Shown here: one piece after another, positions 22,446-32,798 of the stretch
Layout: every line of letters starts with the position of its first letter
Position numbering within the stretch: position 1 is the first letter of the stretch
Source: Azolla caroliniana
Taxonomy: Eukaryota; Polypodiophyta
Length of the DNA: 64,000 nucleotides
Direction: 5' to 3'
Assembly: GCA_043228905.1 (NCBI GenBank)
Contig: JBHGNT010000001.1
Coordinates: forward strand, 23,746,001 to 23,810,000
Program-made: the position numbers and the translations under genes
The notes under the pieces: generated by a model
Databases searched by the model: none
What the model was told of the DNA's origin: nothing
What the model saw: the letters and a program-made list of their open reading frames with translations, nothing else

Positions 22446-23200
22446 TGTTGAGAGATCAAGCTCAACTAGAGTTAGTTAGTTAGTCAACCACGTAACTTCG
22501 TAGTTACTTAAATAGAATCTATTTAGAAATGTTGACTATAACGCCTTAAATAGGACCTTGTACTTAAGTGTAATATTCTAGATCCTCTAGTCCCAAGTTC
22601 ATTTAATACAGGACTTATACCTTTGTACCTATATTCTACTCACACATGAGCACCTTTGCACATGAGATCTATATATACCTCATTGTGGGTATTTTTGTAT
22701 TGGATGATGCTTTTTAATATAGTTAATCATCCCCCATATTGTCTCGTTGTTCATAAGTGTTGACTTCCTCTCTCTCTTCCTCTCACACACATACACATGC
22801 ATATCACTTAATCTTCCGCTTAACTTAATCAAATAATTAGGTACTAATTAACCCTTGCTTAATTACCTAATTCTTAACAACTCTATTTATACAAATGTCC
22901 TACAGAACAATTTTTATACAAGTCCTTAAAAGGACTGGAAGAAGTACTGACAAGTACTTTGATGCTCATACGAGTGACTGACACTAACTCCAAGGAATAT
23001 GCCTACGTACTAGACTCAAACCATAGGCTCCAACGACCTACCGGTTCTTACTATTTCGGAGTACGATCCGGTTCTCCAGTCCGGCTATAGGTTCCGAATA
23101 CTGATATATCCGGACACCTATACGGTTCTCCGTTCCAAATACCAATCTGGTTCCGGCTTATTCAACCAATGCAAATACGGTTGAGCTTGCCCGCTCAACG

Positions 23201-23740
23201 CTCCCCCTCAAGCTCAACTTGAGGTCGGATCTCTATGCGTGTCCACCGGTCCTTTCCTCCGGCTTCTCCTGGCGTCTTCCCGCCTTGCTCGTGCTCCTTC
23301 ACCCGTTCGGTTCCGCTTACCACGACTCGTCTGGTCTCGCGCACCTCGACCTTCTCAGTTGGCTTGTCTGCTCATAAGGCCCTTCTCAGCTCCTTCACTA
23401 TTGCGACTCTAGCACTTCTCGACATGCCGGTTCCTACGAATCAACCGCCTCTTCCGAATCGGGTGCCTCCGATTCGTTCCAGCTCTTGTCCAAATTGGCT
23501 GTCTCCAAATCGTCTAAAACCTTCAGGCCCTTCACCACATTAGACCATGTCCAGGTCTTGGCCTTCTCCTTCGGTCGACTCTGTCCTTCTTGACTCTGTC
23601 ACTGTCGCCGCTTGTTCTGACTTCTTCAGTTGATTCGACTCCCTTTTTCTTATTGTCTCCCCTTGCCTCTCTGGCTCTTTGTCCAGTGTCATTACCTGTT
23701 ATCCCAGTTCCCGTTCCTGTTTCCTCCTTTCTCCCCCTCA
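23201..23740 (-). other. PPT and 3' noncoding part of minus-strand copia
   Basis: The polypurine tract is 23209-23201 on the minus strand. The remainder of the interval is pyrimidine-rich on the plus strand with no coding signal; the plus-strand open frames at 23235-23818 are Ser/Pro-rich and lack recognisable domains. Confidence 0.6.
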
Positions 23741-24218
23741 AGTGCGGCATGTCGAGATGCTAAAAACCAAGTATCTCCAAAAAATGCTGCAACTTGTCGG
23801 TTTCGAGCACCTTGGTGAAGATGTCGGCAACCTGCCGATCCGTCTGGACATACCAAAGTTCGACTTCACCATTGAGGACCTGCTCGCGCACAAAGTGATA
23901 ATGCACTTCTATGTGCTTCATTCGAGCATGGAACATAGGGTTCCTGGATATCTGCATGCTACTCATGTTGTTGCAGTAGATCGGGATCAGAGTCGGTATT
24001 TCGATACAGAGGTCTTGCAACAGTTGCCGAAGCCAAATGGCTTCATAGGTGGCAATGGTACTGCCCCAATACTTAGCCTCAGTGCTCGAAAGAGCCACTA
24101 TCGACCGCTTTTTGATGCTCCATGCAACACCTACGCTACCTAGAGAAAACATAAATCCGGAAGTGGACTGACGATCCGACGTATCACTGGCATAGTCGAC
24201 AGAAACAGTCAAAATCAA
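23741..24218 (-). pseudogene. Copia RNase H (minus strand)
   Basis: Frame 24218-23760 reads the whole RNase H block of copia pol: SVDYASDTSDRQSTSGFMFSL, GVAWSIKKRSIVALSSTEAKYW, YCNNMSSMQISRNPMFHARM, KHIEVHYHFVREQV and TDRQVADIFTKVLE, ending just before LEILGF. The usual motif is DNQSA and here it is CNNMSS. The frame is almost intact, so the domain is young in comparison with its neighbours. It starts directly next to integrase remnants at about 24235, with no RT between. Confidence 0.85.
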
Positions 24219-24234
24219 TATTGCGGCTCACTAG

Positions 24235-24843
24235 GATTGTCTTTGTCCAGGGTATGTAGCAGTTATACCCCTTTTGCTCATGTGAGTAGCCGACTAGAAT
24301 GCACTTCTCCGACTTTGAGTCCAACTTCCTCCGCTTCTCATCTGGCGCATGCACTTAGGCAATGCTACCGAATATCCTAAGGTGCCTCAAATTCGGCTTC
24401 CGTCCGAAATATAGCTCATGTGCTGACAACTTATCCCCAATCCAGTTTTGAATGTAGATGGCCGTCTGGACCGCTTCGGCCCAGTAGAACTTGGGCACAC
24501 TCTTCTCTTCCATCATTGCCCGAGCCGCCTCGACGATTGACCAGTTCTTCCATTAGGCCACACTGTTTTGTTCCGGTGTGTATCTGCAGTTGAATTCCCT
24601 CCGAATTCCTTTCTGCTACAGATAACTATTCTTTTCCGCCATCCAACCGTAGGCACTTGATCTTTCTCTTAGTTTCCCTTCGACAAGACTTTGCAGGTTC
24701 CGGAAACAGTCAAAGACTTCACTTTTCTTCTCGATGAGATAGGTCCACATGTGTCGGCTGTAGTCGTCGATGAAGGAGATGAAATATCGGCTCCCGCCAA
24801 GACTAACATTTTGTGTCAGTTCCCATACATCTGAATGTATCAA
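24235..24843 (-). pseudogene. Copia integrase (minus strand), broken
   Basis: 24843-24616 reads SDVWELTQNVSLGGSRYFISFIDDYSRHMWTYLIEKKSEVF, the integrase core with its first two aspartates, then breaks. Between 24610 and 24240, after frame changes, come segments equivalent to the post-catalytic region (FYWAEAVQT, GRKPNLRHLRIFGSIA, YSHEQKGYNCY). Several single-base changes disrupt it. The right neighbour is the GAG-pre-integrase frame. Confidence 0.75.
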
Positions 24844-25457
24844 GGCGAGCTTGTTATGACTCTGATTGTGTCGGTGGGGAATGGAAGCCAGTGTTGCTTC
24901 CCGAGTTGGCAGGCTTCACATATTTGGGCCTTCCGGCCACTGAATTTTCGCAATCTGAAAACAACATGTTTCAATTGTAGGTCTCGAAGCCTCTGATAGT
25001 TGACGTGGCCAATCCGCTTGTGCCACAAGTCGATATCCGACTTGACTTTCTGTTCTTTTGCGAACAGAGCGATGCCTACATCGTTGGTGTCGAGGATAAA
25101 CATCCTCCTGTCCCGGCACCCTTGTGCGATGATCTGACCCTCTTCCTCGATGAAGCACCCGAGGTGTGTAAACTGCACCTGCATCCCCTGGTCGATGATC
25201 TGCCTGACCGATACCAGCTTCTTTGTGATTGTTGGTATGTGTAAAACATTCATCAACTTTCCCTTTTGTCCAACATGACTTAAAGGAACTTCTTGGACAT
25301 GCACTATCGGGTGACGAGTGTTGTCTTCGGTTTCAACAACTCCTGGTTGCTCTGGTTTTTCTAGATATGAGAACCACTCTTCATGGCTCATCATGTGGTT
25401 AGATGTTCCGAAGTCAACGTACCACACTTCCTCCGATCTGGAAGTGGTCTTCTTCAT
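24840..25457 (-). pseudogene. Copia protease and GAG-pre-integrase (minus strand)
   Basis: A 205-codon frame. The protease starts WYVDFGTSNHMMSHEEWF, where the DSG catalytic triplet has become DFG; GKLMNVLHIPTITKKLVSV is the retropepsin C-terminal part. The GAG-pre-integrase region follows: MFILDTND, DIDLWHKRIGHVNYQRLRDL and CEACQLGKQHWLPFP. The same blocks, clearly related in sequence, occur in the plus-strand element at 20711-21140, so both belong to the same broad lineage. Confidence 0.88.
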
Positions 25458-26250
25458 CGAGTTCCCTTGTGCTTCATCATGAAGGTTGTCCCCTTTTCCG
25501 GTTTTTCCAGTTCCAGATCCTTATGATCCGCCTGCGTAGTGTGAGCTTTGCCGGTTCCCTTGTCTAGCCTTGCCGGATCCGCATTTATCTGAATCGGCAC
25601 GCTTCTTCCAGCTCTCACTTTCCCTGTGGCCCTTCTTGCCACAATACTAGCATTCCGTGTCGGTCTTTCCTTGTTGATTTCCAACACCGCTTTGATCCCC
25701 CCTGCTTGTGGAGGGTTTGGAATTGTTGTTGAACTATCTCTGTGCTTTCAGTTCTACTCTTGCCGGCTGCCGCTATTGGGTGCCGACCCAGCTCATCCAC
25801 CACGCCCACGGGGCCGATCCGCGTTTGTGTACAACATCTAACTGTCTGATTGAGTGATCCTTGACCCATTCGCGTGTTTTTCTTCGACCTGCAATCGATG
25901 ATGATGGTCGAAGAAGGAAGGTGGCTTCTCCCGGGTGCAAATTGCCGTCTAGATTGGACCGTACCATTGTGCTAGACCACCGAGGCTGATCTGGACCATC
26001 TCGTCTTCGTGCATCGTCACATTGATGGACCCGAGCATGTCCCAAATCTCCTTGATTTTGGTGGTGTAGTCGGTGATCAACATGTCCCGTTGCCGTATAT
26101 TGTTGAGCTTTTGCTAGAGCTACAACTTTCACGCCATCGTACTTGCGGCGAAAATCTTCTAAAGATTTTCCCAAGCCTCTTTCGGTGAATTTGCATCTTT
26201 GATGTAACCGAGCTAGTACAACAACCTGCTCACTCCTTGCTCCCATATCG
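25454..26250 (-). pseudogene. Copia gag and zinc knuckle, decayed (minus strand)
   Basis: On the minus strand, near 25650-25600, a reading with a stop spells C*YCGKKGHRESESWKKRAD, a degenerate CX2CX4HX4C knuckle with its last Cys changed to Ser. Upstream, fragments of gag extend to about 26250, where a different sequence begins. No 5' LTR or PBS for this element is found. Confidence 0.6.
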
Positions 26251-26339
26251 GGAATTCCTTGTGTGTGTCATAGACATATGCCATGGAGGAAGGTGGGGAT
26301 TGAACCCAAGACCTCATGGTCTCTATTGGGGCAACCCTA

Positions 26340-26510
26340 CCAAATCCAACTTCATGTAGTGTAGATGGAACATTGGAAGTTCCTAGCTTGCATGCATCTT
26401 CATTTCTAGCTTGCACACATTCTCATGCATTCTCTATTTCTAGCTATCTTACATAGCCTTACCTTCTTGTATAAATACTCAGGTGCACCTTGATTCACAG
26501 ACCAACAGGT
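26340..26510 (+). repeat. Partial gypsy-type LTR with TATA box
   Basis: A segment containing attggaagttcctagcttgcatgc and a TATAAATA at about 26472, followed by ctcaggtgcaccttgatt. It is matched, inverted, by 63830-64000 at the window end. Only the promoter-side part is shared; homology stops shortly after 'accttgatt'. The gag start codon lies about 90 bp beyond, closer than usual. Confidence 0.6.
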
Positions 26511-26563
26511 AGAGGAAAGGGCCGAGCGCATATAAACACCATCATTGTATCAACAATCCGAGA

Positions 26564-27195
26564 AAATGAGCGATCGCGTACCAACGCCACCACTGAACCA
26601 GAAGTCAGAAAAAGAAGAGGATCAGACACTGACACCACCCCCAATAGTGCCCTTCGCCGACGACACCATGCCATACCCAAACCCGAAGTACCGAGACAAA
26701 TCGGATGCAGAAGTGCACGTCTATGCTTTTCTACAAACATGGGAAGCGAACCATATCTCGCACCAGTTGACAGAAGTAGAGTTCGAACGATCCAAGATAG
26801 CAGAATTCGGGATGACATTGTAGGGACTAGCAGCAAAGTGGCACAAAAAGCACCTTCCCAGAAGCTTCACCACATTTGAAGCTTTGCAGGATAAATTCTT
26901 GCGGTTGTTTCACCGAAAGCTGGAGCAAAGAGAGCTAGTCGGCCAATTCTATACGGTCTACCAGGAATCCAATGAGACAGTCCCGCAATTCGTGATCCAT
27001 TTCCAGACACTGCACAATGAACTGACAAGGGCACCTCCGGAAGGTGAGGCGAAAACGATCTTTCTGGACGCACTCCGGGAACGATGGAGCAAGGAGAATC
27101 AAGCCAAAGTGCGGCTTGTTCCGCAACCAGAGCAACAGAGGCTGGAAGAAACAATAGAGCAAGCTGGGAACGATGGAGGAAGGAGAATCAAGTAA
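26564..27195 (+). pseudogene. Gypsy gag (plus strand)
   Basis: From the ATG at 26566 a Retrotrans_gag-like protein reads YAFLQTWEANHISHQLTEVE, then a TAG at 26821 and continues GLAAKWHKKHLPRSF, FEALQDKFLRLFHRKLEQREL and TVPQFVIHFQTLHNEL to 27195. It resembles Athila-like or related plant gypsy gag. No zinc knuckle is seen. One internal stop makes it a pseudogene. Confidence 0.75.
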
Positions 27196-27283
27196 TAACC
27201 AAAGGGTTTATTGCTACTAATGCCGAAAGGAAGGACATTATTGTAATCAGTGCCTGGCCAAGACCAACGAAAAGTAGCCGGCG

Positions 27284-28340
27284 GTGAATATGGTAACCAC
27301 AGAGGTGACCGATGTTCAACAAGTCACCACAAGAGCTAAAGGGAAAACTACCGAGTGGGAGACTCAAGAGGCCATCCGAAACCAGGCTGTCGAATGGATA
27401 CAGAAGGCCAATGAACGAAACACGGCAGAGCTGCGACGACAACTCAAACCTCCGGGAGCGCCAATAGAGACCACAAACGATGACTCGACCTAGTAGGTGT
27501 TACAAGAATGTCACATCATGCTGCCAATACGTTGCTTATTACAGTTAGTCCCTCAATTTACGGAAGGACTCAAATTGGTGATAGCGCCACAAAACTCGGA
27601 CTCGATACCGGGCTTCTTCTCCAACCTAGAGAAAGGATCGTTGATAGTGAACACCAACAGTCTAGTCATAAAGGCTATCAAAGGAAAAGAAATAATTGGA
27701 ACAATTGTGGATGGAGGTTCTAGAGTAAACGTGATAAGCCAATGAACCTACAACAACCTGGGTATCACAGAATGGGAACCGTGCCCGTTCTGGCTGCATG
27801 TGGTGGATACCAGTTCAGTTCGGCCCATCAGACTCATCTGGAACTTGGAGATTACAATCGATGGGCATGCTTTCCTGATATCCACGGTAGTCCTACAACT
27901 CAACGCGTAGGGAACATATTATTTCCTGTTGTTAGGGATACCATGGCTAAGGACAACACATATAAAGTAAAATTGGTAGAGGAACGTCATTACCAACCCA
28001 ACCACATGCGAGTACCAATAAGGAGCTAACATCGCTTTATGCAGCGAGCATAAACATGTTGGACGGATTAACGGACGACGACGTCGATTAGTACCTAGAT
28101 GAACACCTGAAGATAGTTTCGTTATTTGAAGTAAATATCGCTGAAGTCGTCACACCGTACGTCGTGCACTTAGTGGAAGTCTTTGAGGAGCTGGATCGAC
28201 AGGCGATCCGTGAACTACGACAAGCACATGAATCGTTGGAATGAGAAATGACAGTATCTCAACGAGTGAAGGCATCTCAGCTAGAAGAGGTGGACCTTGG
28301 GACTAAGGACGCACCAAAAGCAATGACTATTTATTATGAG
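27284..28340 (+). pseudogene. Gypsy gag tail and protease (plus strand)
   Basis: 27284-27493 is a charged linker. 27497-27745 reads a retropepsin-like domain with ATIVDGGSRVNVIS-type motif (TIVDGGSRVNVIS, catalytic D present) and then stops. 27742-28030 continues in another frame with a LRTTHIK-like remnant. At 28170-28340 a segment LVEVFEELDRQAIRELRQ/LEEVDLGTKDAPKAM appears, typical of the region before gypsy RT. The copy ends near 28340 in A-rich sequence; no RT follows. Confidence 0.7.
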
Positions 28341-28497
28341 GGAAATAAGCCTAAAAAATGGAAAAAAAACATTAAAAAATGGGGAAAAACAGAAGAATGT
28401 TTTAATAACATTTGCATTCATTTTCCAACATAGGAAAACGAATGTTATGCTAGACGAACACGAATTTTACGTACTATGGGACTATCCATGCTTCTAA

Positions 28498-28612
28498 CAT
28501 GCACAAAACCATGGGTTTGGACCCATGGTTTTTGGGCACACGGTTTTTCTTGTGGCATGCACAAAACCATGGGCTTGGAAGCATGGTTTTGTGGACACGG
28601 TTTTGTATGGTT
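28498..28612 (+). repeat. 58-bp direct repeat with internal palindromes
   Basis: Two copies of catgcacaaaaccatggg... begin at 28498 and 28556. The first copy contains aaccatgggt-ttgg-acccatggtt, a near-perfect hairpin. Not part of any gene I can see. Confidence 0.8.
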
Positions 28613-28671
28613 GTTTCCTATGCATTTTGAATATGAAAAGAAATATGTAATTATATTTAAAGTACTTCGTA

Positions 28672-28740
28672 GTAGCCTTCGTGGTAAAATAAATGTCTTC
28701 TATCTTGGAGGTGCAAGATTCAAATCTTGCTTGCGCCCCT
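28672..28740 (+). repeat. Possible tRNA-derived SINE head
   Basis: tagccttcgtggtaaa (A-box-like, near 28674) followed 40 bp later by agattcaaatct (B-box-like, GATTCAAATC) mirrors the internal promoter spacing of tRNA-type SINEs. The flanks ggagg...cgcccct could pair as an acceptor-like stem. No poly(A) tail or target duplication could be identified, so this is tentative. Confidence 0.35.
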
Positions 28741-28859
28741 CTATGTGCACTTGAATGCCACTAGACCCTAGGCTAATTTTCATATTTATAATCATTTGTG
28801 TAATGTGCGTGGAACCACACTATTTCACAAATTCTCCCATTGGACACGCAACATCATGA

Positions 28860-31800
28860 CACTAAGACTCATCGGTCAATTGCCGAGTATACATACATGG
28901 GTCGGAGTCAGATAAGAGATATCCAAGCTGCTTGATGTAGGAATTGAACTTCTGTTACCACATCCTCAGTGCCATATGAGGTGACTTTCCTCCCCCGTCT
29001 CCGTGAAGCCTGTCGATTGAGACATGTAAATGTCTTCTTCTAGATCTCCGTGTAGGAAAACCATCTTAACGTCTAGTTGCTCAAGCTCTAGGCCCTCTGT
29101 CGCCACGACCCCGACGGGGAGCCGAACGGTGGTCTCTTGACTATTGGAGAGAATATCTTGTTGTAGTCGACCACGTGTTCTTGTTTCAATCCCTTTGCAA
29201 CAAGCCGAACTTTGTACTTGGGCTTCTCTGAGTCAGATACATATTTGTATCTGAATACCCATTCACAGGGCAACGGTTTCCTTCCTGTTGGTAGTTCGAC
29301 CTGCTCCCATGTCTGATTTTGATGAATCGAATCTATCTTAGATCTCATTGCTTGTAGCTCTGTATCAGCGTCAGGTTCTTCGTATGTTCTTGGTTCACCT
29401 ACATCCGTGTAGTTTACGTAGTTGAGGCCCGATTGGAAAACTTTGTTGGCCTTCGATTACGTCCAGATCTCTTGCATGCCGTATTGATCGACTCGAATCC
29501 TTCGATCAGCTTTGTCGGTCTATCGGCATTTGTTGAACCACTTATATCAAGAGTCTTGTTGGATGACTTGCCCCTATGATAGGATTTCAATGATTTCTCA
29601 TCACCCTTCCCTTGTTCGGGATTGATTGACTACGAGGTAGGAGACTTAGCCGACTCAGGTTTGTTTTTCTCTTTGGCCTTGGGTGTTTCAGTCGGGTTGA
29701 CTCTGTCAATACCGACTCGCACCTTGTCGACTTTGCCTTTTTTTACTCTTGTGAATGCGGCTTTGTCTTCGAGTTCAACTAGTTGTCGAATCTCCAATTC
29801 GGCTCGGTGGGACGGTCCTTCTACGACATCTTTGTTGATTTTGAAGGATACTTTTTTACCAACTATTTTCCGTTGGTTTTGCTCAGGGAGGATAGAGTCT
29901 TCATTGAAGACTACATCACTACTCCGGATCAATTTCCGATTCTCTGGGTCCTATACTTTGTAGCCAAATTCCCCATCGGTTCCATAACCGAGAAATATGC
30001 ATTTCGTTGCATTGGGTGCCAACATAGTCCTTTTCTCCCTTGGGATAAATGTGTAGGCTTTGCACCCGAATATATAGAGCATGTCATAGGTCAGTTGTTT
30101 GCCTGACCATAGTGTCTGTGGTATTTTGAGCCTTATTGCTTTCGACGGAGATAGGTTGATTATATATATTGTCGTCTGAAATGCTTTGGCCCAAAACTCC
30201 AGCTTTAGTTCGGCTTGCTAGAGCATTGCCGTCACCCTCTCTTTGATCATTCGGTTGATCCGTTCTGCCACTCCATTCTGCATGGGTGTGTATGGAACAA
30301 TCTTTTGATGTTGGATCCCTTTGTTGGACATGTACTGTTTGAAGGCTCGGGAGGTGTACTCACCTATGTTGTCGGATTGGAGTGACTTAACTCTGTATCC
30401 TGATCGGTTCTCCAGTTCAGCTATCCATTGAGTGAAGCACTCGAGCGCTTCATCTTTCGACCTAATCGAATAGGCCCATACTTTCCGTGTACAGTCATCG
30501 AAAAATGTGATGAAGTACTAGGAGCCACCTAATGATCGTTCAAGCATGGGCCCACCACATATATCTGTGTGCATGAGCTTTAGGGGTTGCCGTACCGTCT
30601 CGTAGTGGAGAGAGTGCGGATTTCAGGTATGTTTCCCGTATCAACAATGCTCATAGAAGTCCGTCTTTGTTTGGAGTTTTGGGATGTAGCCAACCACCAT
30701 TAATGCATCTAGGCCAACTTGCGACATATGGCCGAGTCGGCAATGCCATAGGTTCAAGTCAGTCTTTTCGGCTACACTCACAACCCCTTCTAGATTGATC
30801 GACATCATTGGATACAATTTGTTGTACGTGCGTCAGCTTCCTATTTTCAGGTTTCCATGGTTGATCATCCATGTCGTCTCATTAAGAGTCGTTCGGTACC
30901 CGTCTTCAACTAACATGCCGATGGAGACCAGACTCCCTTTCAGTGCGGGTACATGCCGAACTTGGTGCAGGACTATCTTATTGCCATTTGGCAACTAAAT
31001 TGGTACATTGCCGACCCCGGCGATTTTGCATTCTGGCCATTGCCTAGTCGGACTATGCCTCTGGCTCCGGCCAAATAGTTTGAAAACCATTCGATGTTAG
31101 GGGTCACGTTGAATGTGGCACCGGAATCCAATAACCACATGTGTGCATCTTGTGCACTGTTGAGGATTTCTCCGATCATAGAGTCCTCTAAGGAGACAAT
31201 TTCTCCTGACTCGGTTGAGTGGTGGGCTTCTGCCGACTTGTCGATGGTGAGTCCCATCGAATTTTGCCAAATATCCTTAGTGAGGACTTAGTCGACTATT
31301 TCCTCTAGATTTAGGTTTGATCGCCTATTGTCAAATGTCGTGCAAAATACCTCCCAACTCGTCGGCAAGCTTGATAGGAGGGCAAGGGCTTTAACTTCTT
31401 CTTCGAAGTTAATCCCTTGGGAGGAGAGTTCCGACAACACCTGGCTAAAGGTGTTGATGTGGGAGGTTGTTGGGTCCGACTCTTTCATCTTTATATTGAA
31501 TATTTTTCTGATCAGTATCAATTTCAAAGATGAGAACTTCTTTTCGTACACAACCTAAAACTTCTCCCATAATGATAATGTTGTCGTCTCCATGACCATC
31601 CTGAAATAGACGTTACGGCCAAATGCATTCAGATGGTGGAGCGCGCGATTTCATCTATTGATCTCCACTCGGCAGTCATCGAAGCAGGTTTTTCACTGTG
31701 TTGAATGGCTTTGACTTGTCTTCTGATGATCAGCACATCATGCATCATCTCTTTCCACAAGGCAAACTTTTTGCCATTGAACTTTTGGATTTCAACTCCT

Positions 31801-32107
31801 ATACCGGATGTTGAAGCCATGTTCTTTTTTAGAATGAGATTTTATTGACCTGGTCTTTTCTTTAAGCCGGATAGCTTCTCCTCTTTTTTGTTATTCATCG
31901 TTGCTAAATAACAAGTCACTCTGATACCAATTTTGGGCAGATATGCGTGGAAGAGTGTGAGGACATGTCGATTATGTATACATCAAACAACACAAAGAGT
32001 ATGATAGAAGAAGTGATGGAAACATAGACACAGTTCAGGCTCTAATGGAAGCTCTCGTTATTCTATAACTCTACACTCAAAGACTCATGATACAAGATCG
32101 ATCAAGT
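28860..32107 (-). pseudogene. Copia element, minus strand, 5' part with partial LTR
   Basis: Read from 32107 leftwards: a truncated 5' LTR (32107-31936, ending ...TGCCCA), a PBS (31935-31921, TTGGTATCAGAGTGA), gag 31820-31629 and 31551-31288 (FALWKEMMHDVL; TSHINTFSQVLSEL), protease 31257-30973 with an intact LLDSGATFN triplet, GAG-pre-integrase and integrase (about 30790-30000; FFDDCTRKVW, NGVAERINR), and an RT N-terminus (29932-29088; TWEQVELPTGRKPLPCEWVFRYKYV). The RT continues in broken frames (LEQLDVKMVFLHGDLEED) to about 28870, where it is cut off, without a YVDD box or RNase H. Many single-base breaks occur in integrase. Confidence 0.85.
31921..31935 (-). other. Primer-binding site of the minus copia
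   Basis: On the minus strand TTGGTATCAGAGTGA follows the LTR end ATCTGCCCA by three bases. This defines the 5' end and orientation of the element. Confidence 0.8.
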
Positions 32108-32109
32108 GT

Positions 32110-32338
32110 CTTTTTTTTATAACTTTAGGTTATCGCTAATATATTAAATCACATGTACCAAACAATTCTCGATGTTAAACGAGAAATTTGTGTTCTAAAA
32201 TAATCTGAGAATTTAAAATTAAATGGATGTATAAATCTATAAGAGATGCCACATGGGAACAAGAAAATACTCTTAAAACTAATTTCCCTAACTTATTATT
32301 TTCATTGCAAGAGTGCAATGTTTTAAAGAGGGGGAATA
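32110..32338 (+). pseudogene. Gypsy chromodomain tail and PPT
   Basis: Near 32240-32315 the plus strand reads ATWEQENTLKTNFPNLLF, the C-terminal chromodomain block (ATWEDEE...FP) of a plant chromovirus integrase. A polypurine tract aaagaggggga at 32325-32335 leads into the 3' LTR. The coding part upstream of 32110 is missing because it abuts the copia LTR. Confidence 0.7.
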
Positions 32339-32798
32339 TGTTACGGGCATGACCATATAATATCCCATGGTAAGATTGTACTGTAGTATTCTATACACGT
32401 GGATAAAGTGTGAGGGTTAAACGAGAGTGTAAAGAAAGGAAGGATTACTTTAAAAATCCTTGGGATTGAGACAACCCATTAAGGCCAAGTGTGAACTTGC
32501 TTGGGGCCTTAGGTCTGGCTATAAATATGAGGCCTACCTACCCTCATTTGACACATTATCGACTATGTCGAGACTCTGTCCTCGTGGTGATTAAACTCTT
32601 GTAAGCGAGCGCGCTAGTACCAGGTACGACTCGACGCCACGACGGTGGTATGGGACAATGATCTAGGCTCGAGTTCATCTCTATCCCTTCGCTCAGGGAT
32701 GGTCAGGTGGATGGGCACCCTTCTTTCTCTCTGTCCTTTCTTTTCTATCTATCTATTATATCCTTATCATATGTTTACATTAGGATCTAGCTTTAACA
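32339..32798 (+). repeat. Gypsy 3' LTR
   Basis: A 460-bp LTR, TGTTACGG...CTTTAACA, preceded by a PPT. It shares TATAAATATGAGG and a CTACCCTCAT motif at the same relative place with the LTR at 2854-3329, so both are the same family or close relatives, though the LTRs have diverged heavily. Confidence 0.75.

Larger units (their letters stand above)
19903..22879 (+). mobile_element. Complete but internally deleted copia retrotransposon
   Basis: A 2977-bp element bounded by LTRs 19903-20340 (438 bp) and 22446-22879 (434 bp), each TGTTGAGAG...TTCTTAACA, with a perfect ACTCT target duplication (19898-19902 and 22880-22884). By eye the LTRs differ at roughly 25-30 positions plus a 6-bp indel. A primer-binding site lies at 20341 and a PPT at 22431-22445. 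The 2.1-kb interior holds only a gag tail, protease, GAG-pre-integrase, integrase and a short post-integrase linker. Reverse transcriptase and RNase H are gone, so it can move only with help from another element. Confidence 0.93.
19735..23200 (-). repeat. Minus-strand copia LTR, copy 2, split by an insertion
   Basis: The two halves 19735-19902 and 22885-23200 together give about 484 bp and line up with the 19244-19701 copy. They are separated by the complete plus-strand copia 19903-22879 and its duplicated ACTCT. The LTR end is CAACG where copy 1 has CAACA, so the terminal TG of the minus-strand LTR has mutated. The PPT gagggggag follows at about 23209-23201 on the minus strand. Confidence 0.75.

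Noticed and set aside
23235-23818. Plus-strand Ser/Pro-rich proteins opposite the copia 3' end
   Set aside because: Composition follows pyrimidine-rich noncoding sequence next to the PPT; the real coding signal there is on the minus strand.
26290-26330. tRNA-like B box on the minus strand (gggattgaaccc)
   Set aside because: A plausible GGTTCAATCCC motif, but no matching A box at tRNA spacing or folding was convincing.
2854-32798. A single giant gypsy element with CPN10 inside
   Set aside because: The two LTRs have diverged far more than one element's ends would, and several foreign copies with their own ends and an intact housekeeping gene lie between. Two separate insertions are simpler.
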